In this document: positions 16,676 through 22,545 of the stretch, one piece after another
How the letters are laid out: every line of letters begins with the position of its first letter
Position numbering within the stretch: position 1 is the stretch's first letter
Assembly (NCBI GenBank): GCA_013214975.1
Contig: JABSPR010000141.1
Span: 1-22,545 of the forward strand
DNA length: 22,545 bases
From: Flavobacteriales bacterium
Lineage (GTDB): Bacteria > Bacteroidota > Bacteroidia > DT-38
Reading direction: 5' to 3'
Notes under the pieces: generated by a model
What the model saw: the letters and a program-made list of their open reading frames with translations, nothing else
Database searches by the model: none
What the model was told of the DNA's origin: nothing
Made by a program: the position numbers and the translations under genes

Positions 16676-17401
16676 ATGGCTTTATTATTACATATAGAGA
16701 CCACAACCGAAATGTGTTCAGTTTGTATCTCCAAAGATGGTGAAGAGTTGGCCTCGAAAGAGCTAAACGATGGTTACTCGCATGCCGAGAACTTAAATAC
16801 ATTCATATTAGAAATACTGGAAGATGCGAAACTTACTCTTAGTGAGATTGACGGGATTGCAGTAAGTAAAGGTCCTGGGTCGTATACCGGACTTCGAATA
16901 GGAGTGAGCACTGCAAAAGGAATTTGCTTTGCACTGGATAAGCCTTTAATAGCAGTAAATACATTAAAAGCAATGGCTTTAGGAGTAAGTGAGTTGGCAA
17001 CCGCCGATGATAAATCTTATATATGTCCGATGCTCGATGCAAGAAGGATGGAGGTCTACGCTGGTTTTTACACTAAAGAATTGGTAGTGGTTAGAGAAGT
17101 CTCGGCAGATATCGTGGACGATGTGATATATCGGGATCTACTGGATAAAAGTGAATGTGTGTTTTTTGGTCCGGGTGCAATGAAATGCAAACCTATATTG
17201 GAAGGTAATCCTAATGCTATTTTTATAGATGATATCTACCCATCGTCTAGGAATATGATAAAACTGGCCGAAGATAAATTTAACAATAAAGAGTTTGAGG
17301 ACTTGGCTTATTTCGAACCGTTTTACCTTAAAGATTTTGTGGCTACTGTGTCCAAGGGGTCTAATCCTTCAATTAAGAAAGGGGTCTCTATGTCACGGTG
17401 A
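16676..17401 (+). CDS. tsaB: tRNA threonylcarbamoyladenosine biosynthesis protein TsaB
   Basis: This is a 241-residue actin/HSP70-fold protein that dimerises with TsaD and supports formation of t6A37 in ANN-decoding tRNAs. Visible are LLLHIETTTEMCSVCI at the N terminus (the phosphate-1-like strand), the HAENLN segment, and GIAVSKGPGSYTGLRIGVSTAKG, which is the clearest family block. The start is the ATG at 16676, one base after the tolC-like stop. An upstream in-frame ATG at 16613 would add 21 residues read from inside the TolC-like gene and would spoil the normal N terminus. The conserved FEPFYLKDF end is followed by a variable tail that overlaps the convergent minus-strand gene by 79 bases. 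Confidence 0.94.
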   Translation: MALLLHIETTTEMCSVCISKDGEELASKELNDGYSHAENLNTFILEILEDAKLTLSEIDGIAVSKGPGSYTGLRIGVSTAKGICFALDKPLIAVNTLKAMALGVSELATADDKSYICPMLDARRMEVYAGFYTKELVVVREVSADIVDDVIYRDLLDKSECVFFGPGAMKCKPILEGNPNAIFIDDIYPSSRNMIKLAEDKFNNKEFEDLAYFEPFYLKDFVATVSKGSNPSIKKGVSMSR

Positions 17402-18291
17402 TACCGGAATTCATATTTAATAATATAAATAATTCCACTTTTTTCATCTTTAAAAGTTCTCGACCTAATTGCATTGTCTTTAGAACTGTAGAAAATATAG
17501 TTTGCTTTCGTTTCATCAGAAGTTCTAAATGTTTCTTCTGTTAGATTATTCTTCAAATCATATTTGAATGAAATGTTCTTCGAACCACTTGCGGATTTTA
17601 TGGATTGAATTATTAACCTGTTCAGCTCATCATATTGGTATCTCGTTGAGGATACCGTTCCTCCAATCGTTCGTCTGGTAATTTCTCGGATAAGGTTGCC
17701 CTCTGGTCCGTATACAAAATATACGGTCATAAAGACTTTGTTCAATTCATTGTAAAATTCCTTTTTGTACACTTTGTCATCAGGTCCATAGTAATAGGCA
17801 AACCTGTTTTTGCTTAAAGTCTCTTGTTTGTAGAATTCTACAGAATCTTTTGTAAATCCAGCTGTTTCTTTGATATATGATTTCTCTAATAGCTTTTCAT
17901 TAGTATCGTATTTGTAATTGTAAATAAGACTGGTGTTGCCATAAGAAGTCTTTTCGGAGATTAGCATCCCATTGCCATAATCATAGTTAATTTTAATACT
18001 ATCAATTCTTCCATATCTATTGTAATAGGAAAACTCTCGCGATGTTAATGTTCCGCTCCTATCAAAAGAGTATGTTCTGGATATTCCATTGTTTTGAACG
18101 GGGAAACCCGATTTTTTCTCCATTACAAGGCATCTAACTTCTGCAATACCTTCTTGTTCCATTACATCTTTATTGAATGCAAGTTTGTCTTTATATAATT
18201 GAGAATTTTTAAAATCAATTATTTGTCCATGAGAAACTTGTGCTGTAAAAATTGCAATCAGAATACAATATGTAATATGTATACTTCTCAT
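17323..18291 (-). CDS. Secreted YD-repeat/RHS-like protein of unknown function
   Basis: I do not recognise a named family. The 322 residues start with a signal peptide (hydrophobic core LIAIFTAQVS, likely cut after Gly22 before Gln23). From about residue 70 to 300 there are seven or eight imperfect repeats of roughly 20-30 residues in which an aromatic pair is followed by Asp/Asn-Gly-like turns and a Leu-Ile-Glu segment; YDELNRLIIQS at 220-230 is the closest to a true YD repeat. This predicts an elongated beta structure outside the cytoplasm. It is far too short for an RHS toxin, and no toxin domain is seen. The ATG directly follows the stop of the YyaL-like gene with zero spacing. The last 25 codons or so lie antisense to the end of tsaB. 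Confidence 0.72.
   Translation of the reverse strand: MRSIHITYCILIAIFTAQVSHGQIIDFKNSQLYKDKLAFNKDVMEQEGIAEVRCLVMEKKSGFPVQNNGISRTYSFDRSGTLTSREFSYYNRYGRIDSIKINYDYGNGMLISEKTSYGNTSLIYNYKYDTNEKLLEKSYIKETAGFTKDSVEFYKQETLSKNRFAYYYGPDDKVYKKEFYNELNKVFMTVYFVYGPEGNLIREITRRTIGGTVSSTRYQYDELNRLIIQSIKSASGSKNISFKYDLKNNLTEETFRTSDETKANYIFYSSKDNAIRSRTFKDEKSGIIYIIKYEFRYHRDIETPFLIEGLDPLDTVATKSLR
17406..17444 (+). terminator. Terminator-like hairpin after tsaB, inside the opposing gene
   Basis: Five bases after the tsaB stop, GGAATT at 17406-17411 can pair with AATTCC at 17431-17436, and an inner stem ATTTA at 17415-17419 pairs with TAAAT at 17426-17430 around a six-base loop. Three unpaired bases (17412-17414) lie between the stems on the 5' side. 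Six T follow at 17439-17444. The stem is AT-rich and so weak for an intrinsic terminator. The same bases code for protein on the minus strand, so the hairpin may be accidental. Confidence 0.4.
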
Positions 18292-20403
18292 TTAATGATT
18301 CATTTGGTTTAGCGCCTTACTTGGTTCTTCTGTGGGCATTTTGCATGTTTTGTCTAAACAGACATATATCATCGTACTTCCTTTTTGGTATTTGTTTTTA
18401 AGGAGAGGGAGTTCACTTTCTTTCTTAGAACCCATAAGTAGTTTATTTGGTACATATAGATTAAACAATTCGTTACGTTTTTGTTTAAAGTCATTTCCAA
18501 GAATGGCAATCTCGTAGTACGGCATTATTTTATTTGTCATAAGAATTCCCCAGTTAGAATAGCCTGACGCATAGCGCTGCATATCATCTTTAACATTATT
18601 TAACATTTGGATGCTTTTATCTGAATAATCCTTGTTATCAAGCAATAGGCCTAATTTGAATAACGATTTGGCCATGCTCGAACAAGATGCCGGAATAACA
18701 TTATCATTTACTTCCATTTTTCGTGCAATAAGCTTTTTGTCAAGATCTGATGTAAAGAAGAACATCTTGCTTTCTGAATCGAAGAAATGCTCTATAGCAT
18801 GTTGGGCTAGTTGATCGGCTTGGTTAATCCATTTTTCGTCAAAGGTTGCTTCATATAAGGCGATAAATGCTTCTATTGTAAAGGAGTAATCTTCTAAATA
18901 ACCATTAATGGTAGTCCGACCATTTTTGTAACTATGATATATAGGGCCGTTTTTTTGAATCTGATGTTTGATGATGTAATTACCATTTTTCACTGCTATA
19001 TCTAAATGTTTTTCGTTGCCTAATACGTTGTAGGCATCAACATATCCTTTTAGCATTAGGGCATTCCAAGAAGTAAGACATTTGTCATCTAAGCCAGGAT
19101 GGACCCTTTTTTCACGTTCCTGAAGTAGAATTTTATTTTGCTCTTTGATGAAATTTTGTAATTTTTTTAAGTCTATTTTCTCTTTGGCTGCAAATTTTGC
19201 ATCGCCAATATCTCTCAGAAGAATATTGTTACCATGTTCCCAGAGCGCTTTACCACCGATATTGTAGTACTTGGCGAACAGATCAAAGTCGCTTCCTAGA
19301 ATAGATTTTAGATCTTCTTTTGTCCACACATAATACTTTCCTTCTTCACCTTCGCTATCTGCATCTAATGCTGAATAGAATGATCCAACAGGAGAGGTCA
19401 TTTCTCTTTCAACAAATTCTAATGTTCCTGTTATGACTTCCTTGTAAAGAGGGTTTCTGGTGAGGTTATATGCCTCGGAATATAGAGAGACTAATTGCCC
19501 ATTGTCGTACAACATCTTTTCAAAATGAGGGGCTTTCCAGATTTTATCTGTCGAATATCGCGCAAATCCACCGCCAATTTGATCGTAGATGCCGCCTAAA
19601 GCCATCTTTTCTAGAGTGAGATTAACAAAATCTAATATGGATTGATCTTTTGTAAGATTATAATATCGAAGTAAGAAGAGATAATTGTTAGGCATAGGGA
19701 ATTTGGGTGCCCAAGTATTTCCTCCCTCTTTAAGATCGAATTTTTCTGACCAACCTTCCACGATAGTTTCTAAATTGGCTCTTTCAAAAACTGGATCTGA
19801 TTTATTTATTTTTATTAACTCTGATTGCCTAATTCCTTGGGAAAGCTTTTCTGCGTAGTCAACTACTTCTTTATTTCTATTCGCATATGCATTGGAAACA
19901 TCATTCAATGCTTTTTTCCATTGCTCTTTTTGAAAGTAGGTGCCACAGAAAAATGGTCTGCCATCGGGTAATGCAATGCAGTTTAGAGGCCATCCTCCAC
20001 TTTGCTTAATAAGTTGAATAGCATTCATGTAAATCTGATCGATATCTGGTCTTTCCTCTCGATCAATCTTCACTGGGATAAACTGCTCATTCATGATTTT
20101 AGCAACTCCCTCATCTTCGAACGATTCATGCTCCATTACATGGCACCAATGACAAGCTGAATAGCCTATGCTAATTAATAATGGCTTGTTTTCATCTTTT
20201 GCACGCTGTAATGTCTCATCGTTCCATGCATTCCAGTTTACTGGGTTATGCGCATGCTGAAGCAAGTAAGGACTTGTTTCGTTTATTAAGTTATTGGTGT
20301 GCAGATGTTTTTGTTCTTCCAAATGCGGTTCTTTTACTTCTTGTGTACTACAAGAGTTAATAACAAAAAACGAGGCTAATAAATATCCTGTGAAAAATTT
20401 CAT
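18292..20403 (-). CDS. DUF255/YyaL-family thioredoxin-fold lipoprotein
   Basis: This is a 703-residue protein. Residues 1-18 are a lipoprotein-type signal (hydrophobic stretch ending INSC, Cys18 as candidate lipidation site). A DUF255/Thioredox_DsbH-like domain covers about 34-195: NETSPYLLQHAHNPVNW (41-57), the CHWC redox motif with Cys84 and Cys87, FIPVKIDREERPDID (108-122) and GGWPLNCIALPDGRPFF (136-152). The rest resembles the (alpha/alpha)6 barrel of YyaL/SPATA20 proteins, including GGFARYSTD and KAPHFEKMLYDNGQL. The precise reaction is unknown in the family. An ATG 18 bases further upstream is in frame, but I prefer 20403 because it gives the signal peptide directly and because the upstream ATG lies in a promoter-like element. 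It is translationally adjacent to the downstream YD-repeat gene. Confidence 0.9.
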   Translation of the reverse strand: MKFFTGYLLASFFVINSCSTQEVKEPHLEEQKHLHTNNLINETSPYLLQHAHNPVNWNAWNDETLQRAKDENKPLLISIGYSACHWCHVMEHESFEDEGVAKIMNEQFIPVKIDREERPDIDQIYMNAIQLIKQSGGWPLNCIALPDGRPFFCGTYFQKEQWKKALNDVSNAYANRNKEVVDYAEKLSQGIRQSELIKINKSDPVFERANLETIVEGWSEKFDLKEGGNTWAPKFPMPNNYLFLLRYYNLTKDQSILDFVNLTLEKMALGGIYDQIGGGFARYSTDKIWKAPHFEKMLYDNGQLVSLYSEAYNLTRNPLYKEVITGTLEFVEREMTSPVGSFYSALDADSEGEEGKYYVWTKEDLKSILGSDFDLFAKYYNIGGKALWEHGNNILLRDIGDAKFAAKEKIDLKKLQNFIKEQNKILLQEREKRVHPGLDDKCLTSWNALMLKGYVDAYNVLGNEKHLDIAVKNGNYIIKHQIQKNGPIYHSYKNGRTTINGYLEDYSFTIEAFIALYEATFDEKWINQADQLAQHAIEHFFDSESKMFFFTSDLDKKLIARKMEVNDNVIPASCSSMAKSLFKLGLLLDNKDYSDKSIQMLNNVKDDMQRYASGYSNWGILMTNKIMPYYEIAILGNDFKQKRNELFNLYVPNKLLMGSKKESELPLLKNKYQKGSTMIYVCLDKTCKMPTEEPSKALNQMNH

Positions 20404-20418
20404 AACTGTGCTAATGCA

Positions 20419-20426
20419 CAAAGTTA
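20419..20426 (-). promoter_or_regulatory. Bacteroidota -7 element (TAACTTTG) for the YyaL-like gene
   Basis: Reading the minus strand, TAACTTTG exactly matches the TAnnTTTG consensus for the Bacteroidota primary sigma factor and ends 15 bases before the ATG at 20403. Transcription would begin about six bases after it, leaving a leader of only about ten bases. No clear TTG-type -33 element is visible. It lies in the 89-base gap between the LEA-like gene and this gene, the longest gap in the window. Confidence 0.5.
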
Positions 20427-20492
20427 AATAGGCTTAGGGGCAGTAATTTGAAGGGATTGTAAAAGATATTGACTTGCTAACGTTAATAAACC

Positions 20493-20960
20493 TTAGAAGC
20501 TGTGAGAAAATTCGATTGGGACTTTCTTGCTGATACCCATAGATCTCACCTTGATATCGCCAACAAAATTGTAGTCTTTTTTGCCTCCACCGAAAGACAT
20601 TATTGCGGCTAGTACACCTGAAATTCCGTCTATTTTAATTTCCACCTTAAACAAGTGTACATCTTCCGATTTCTTTTTAATTACTACGTTGTTCATGATT
20701 TTTGCGGTACCGATATTAGAATTTCCAGCGAGTACATTAATCTTTGAATCAACGATGGTAAATTTTAAACGGTTTTCATTTCTAATTTTTACTTGCAAAT
20801 CAACACTACCTCCCGTTGCAGTCATTGTATTAATCTTAAACGATTCGACGCTTACAATTTCAGGTGGTACAATTTGATTGCACGCTACAATACTAACCGA
20901 GGCAATCAGTATGATTGAAATGAATGTTATTATTTGTGTTTTTGTCAATTTGAATTTCAA
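20493..20960 (-). CDS. LEA-type-2-like lipoprotein (TTG start)
   Basis: This is a small exported protein of 155 residues. A lysine-rich start and hydrophobic core end in SIVAC, with Cys27 as the likely lipidated residue. The mature part has the pattern of the LEA14/LEA_2 (water stress and hypersensitive response) fold: VSVESFKIN, then IRNENRLKFTIVDSKINV (a strand pair with a conserved Asn in the loop), then SNIGTAKI and a set of alternating beta strands. Such domains are common in Bacteroidota lipoproteins but have no defined biochemical role. The only plausible starts are TTG codons, at 20960 or four codons later at 20948; the next ATG is well past the signal. It lies eight bases after the M20 dipeptidase stop, so it is probably cotranscribed. 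Confidence 0.75.
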   Translation of the reverse strand: MKFKLTKTQIITFISIILIASVSIVACNQIVPPEIVSVESFKINTMTATGGSVDLQVKIRNENRLKFTIVDSKINVLAGNSNIGTAKIMNNVVIKKKSEDVHLFKVEIKIDGISGVLAAIMSFGGGKKDYNFVGDIKVRSMGISKKVPIEFSHSF

Positions 20961-20968
20961 AGCAAGAG

Positions 20969-22342
20969 TTATTCTTTTAGCTCTCTGTAGTACTTGTAAA
21001 ATAACGGAATAGTTTCTATCCCTTTGTAAAAATTAAATAACCCGTAATGTTCGTTAGGCGAATGTATAGCATCTGAGTTAAGCCCAAAGCCATATAGCAC
21101 TGTTTTTAACCCAAGAACAGAATCGAAAAGAGCAACGATTGGGATACTGGCACCTTCGCGAGTGCAAATGGGTTTAACGCCAAATGCTTCCTCCATTGCA
21201 AGGCTGGCCGCTTCAATTTCCACTGAATCGGTTGGACACAATGCAGGTTCACCGCCGTGAAAGTCGGTTACTTTAACTTTTACAGAAGCAGGTGCGATCT
21301 TTTTAATATGATCTTCAAATAATTTAGAAATCTTCTTAGAATCTTGATTTGGAACTATTCGCATAGATATTTTGGCAGTCGCTTTCGATGCAATAACAGT
21401 TTTTGCGCCTTCTCCCATATAGCCTCCCCAAATCCCGTTTACATCTAGGCAAGGCCGAATTGTATTTCTTTCTATGGTGGTGTAACCAGCTTCGCCCTCT
21501 AGCTCATTTACGTCTAAGGCGCTTTTGTATTTTTCTATATCAAAAGGAATTTTTTTCATATCCTCTCTTTCTTCATCACTTGCTATTACCACATCGTCGT
21601 AAAATCTGGGAATTGTAATAAATCCGTTTTCGTCTTTTAGTGATGAAATCATATCACAAAGAATACCTATTGGGTTACCAACGGTGCCACCATAAACACC
21701 TGAATGCAAATCTTTATCAGGACCGGTAAGCTCCACTTCTAAGTAGCTAATACCTCGTAATCCAACAGTAATTGAAGGTGTTTCATTTCCAAGCATACTT
21801 GTGTCAGATATGATTACCATATCGGCTTTCAGTTTTTCTTTCTCGGAAGTAATGAAGCCTTCAAGATTTTCACTACCACATTCTTCTTCTCCTTCAATTA
21901 AAAATTTGAGATTGCAGTTTAGAGTATTCGTTTGCACCATTGCTTCGAAAGCTTTGATGTGCATAAACATCTGCCCTTTATCATCGCATGCGCCTCTTGC
22001 ATATATTTTTTCATCTTTAATAACCGGCTCAAAAGGAGGGGAGGTCCATAGTTCAAGTGGCTCTGGGGGCTGAACGTCATAGTGACCGTAAACCAATACC
22101 GTAGGCAAGGAGTCGTCAATTATTTTATCTCCATAAACAATGGGGTAGCCAGCAGTCTCGCAAAGTTCAACATTGTCGGCTCCAGCAGTTTTTAGTAATT
22201 CAACAACTTTAATGGCGGTTTTTCGAACGTCATCTGCATAACTTGGATCTGTGCTTACAGAAGGAATTCGGAGCAATTGAAACAGTTCAGAGACAAATCG
22301 TTCTTTGTTCTCATCTAAGTACTTTAATATAGAATCTCTCAT
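20969..22342 (-). CDS. M20-family zinc dipeptidase
   Basis: This is a 457-residue cytosolic (no signal peptide) M20 metallopeptidase close to the cytosolic non-specific dipeptidase/carnosinase group, cleaving dipeptides for amino-acid recovery. The two-metal site can be followed: His87 and Asp89 in VYGHYDVQPP, the bridging Asp120 in GACDDKGQ, the catalytic/metal Glu153-Glu154 in EGEEECGS, Asp180 in ISDTSML, and the C-terminal His in DAIHSPNE. The inserted dimerisation domain contains LHSGVYGG with its substrate-contacting His. It starts six bases after the gpmI stop, forming an apparent operon with that glycolytic gene. Confidence 0.93.
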   Translation of the reverse strand: MRDSILKYLDENKERFVSELFQLLRIPSVSTDPSYADDVRKTAIKVVELLKTAGADNVELCETAGYPIVYGDKIIDDSLPTVLVYGHYDVQPPEPLELWTSPPFEPVIKDEKIYARGACDDKGQMFMHIKAFEAMVQTNTLNCNLKFLIEGEEECGSENLEGFITSEKEKLKADMVIISDTSMLGNETPSITVGLRGISYLEVELTGPDKDLHSGVYGGTVGNPIGILCDMISSLKDENGFITIPRFYDDVVIASDEEREDMKKIPFDIEKYKSALDVNELEGEAGYTTIERNTIRPCLDVNGIWGGYMGEGAKTVIASKATAKISMRIVPNQDSKKISKLFEDHIKKIAPASVKVKVTDFHGGEPALCPTDSVEIEAASLAMEEAFGVKPICTREGASIPIVALFDSVLGLKTVLYGFGLNSDAIHSPNEHYGLFNFYKGIETIPLFYKYYRELKE

Positions 22343-22348
22343 GTAATA

Positions 22349-22545
22349 TTAATTTACAATGACATTGCCGGTCATTTCTTCTGGAATATCTAGTCCCATT
22401 AGTGTAAGTAAAGAAGGAGCAAGATCACCTAGTTTCCCATCTTCAATTACAGCGTGGTTGTCGTCAATCATAAATACAGGAACCAAGTTGGTCGTATGCG
22501 CTGTGTTAGGTGAACCATCTGCATTAACTGAATATTCAGCATTTC
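22349..22545 (-). CDS. gpmI: 2,3-bisphosphoglycerate-independent phosphoglycerate mutase, C-terminal part (cut by window edge)
   Basis: Sixty-four codons and a stop (TTA on the plus strand at 22349-22351) are visible, with the 5' end beyond the window. The peptide includes NAEYSVNADGSPNTAHTTN followed by LVPVFMIDDN, the C-terminal segment of the cofactor-independent phosphoglycerate mutase, which interconverts 3- and 2-phosphoglycerate. The His in NTAHTTN matches a conserved Mn2+ ligand of the alkaline-phosphatase-like domain. It ends with GDLAPSLLTLMGLDIPEEMTG, also typical. It is followed after six bases by the M20 dipeptidase. Confidence 0.93.
   Translation of the reverse strand, partial: NAEYSVNADGSPNTAHTTNLVPVFMIDDNHAVIEDGKLGDLAPSLLTLMGLDIPEEMTGNVIVN

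Noticed and set aside
17323..18291. Reading the YD-repeat protein as an RHS toxin or contact-dependent weapon with an immunity gene.
   Set aside because: It is only 322 residues, has no RHS core, toxin domain or PAAR/VgrG neighbour, and no small immunity-like gene follows it.
20404..20421. A longer YyaL-like protein starting six codons upstream.
   Set aside because: The extra codons spoil the lipoprotein signal and overlap a perfect -7 promoter element.
20478..20485. The palindrome TAACGTTA between the LEA-like and YyaL-like genes as an operator.
   Set aside because: It is only eight bases long, and no second copy or flanking symmetry supports a binding site.
1..22545. A hidden mobile element, defence system, CRISPR array, tRNA or riboswitch.
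   Set aside because: No transposase, integrase, nuclease, repeat array, terminal inverted repeats or RNA-gene signature was seen. Gaps are under 90 bases and all long open frames are explained by housekeeping or envelope genes.

Overview
The window is a gene-dense, AT-rich stretch that looks chromosomal and comes from a member of the Bacteroidota, most likely near the Flavobacteriia/Cytophagia. The evidence is the bifunctional hisB and hisIE fusions in a hisDCBHAF(IE) operon, Bacteroidota-type lipoproteins and Wzi/RemB-like outer-membrane proteins, weak or absent Shine-Dalgarno sequences, and -7 promoter elements of the TAnnTTTG type (at 20419-20426, and a variant at 11433-11440). Genus and species cannot be told from the sequence alone. 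I found no rRNA, tRNA, CRISPR array, insertion sequence, integrase or attachment site, and no gene-free stretch longer than about 90 bases.

Layout of the plus strand, positions 3-17401, an almost unbroken run of 17 genes. (1) The histidine operon, entered inside hisD: hisD (C-terminal part), hisC, hisB, hisH, hisA, hisF, hisIE, with spacings from -4 to +4 bases. (2) An SLC13 permease with paired RCK_C/TrkA_C domains and cysQ, probably a sulfate uptake and PAP-recycling pair, joined to the his operon by 8 bases. (3) A GDP-L-fucose and surface-polysaccharide block: gmd, fcl, a Wzi-like outer-membrane protein, a WecA/TagO-type polyprenyl-phosphate sugar-1-phosphate transferase, and a second Wzi-like paralogue. 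(4) A small group of respiratory copper/oxidase assembly genes: a SCO lipoprotein and a DUF420/CtaM-like membrane protein. (5) A TolC-family outer-membrane protein and tsaB (t6A tRNA modification).

Layout of the minus strand, positions 22545 down to 17323. The genes run gpmI (C-terminal part), an M20 dipeptidase, a LEA-type-2-like lipoprotein, a DUF255/YyaL thioredoxin-fold lipoprotein, and a secreted YD-repeat-like protein. The last of these converges on tsaB and overlaps its 3' end by 79 bases.

How the genes work together. The his genes carry out the pathway from histidinol phosphate/PRFAR chemistry to histidine. gmd and fcl make GDP-L-fucose from GDP-mannose. The WecA-like enzyme would start a lipid-linked glycan, and the Wzi proteins would act at the outer membrane in surface attachment or assembly of such a polymer. 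Glycosyltransferases, flippase and polymerase are not in the window. I see no clear new defence or mobile system. The most notable points are the loss of the zinc-ligand residues in the HisB phosphatase domain, the wzi-wecA-wzi sandwich, a cluster of GTG/TTG starts in envelope genes, the antisense overlap with a terminator-like hairpin buried in the opposing gene, and the tightly coupled YyaL/YD-repeat secreted pair.
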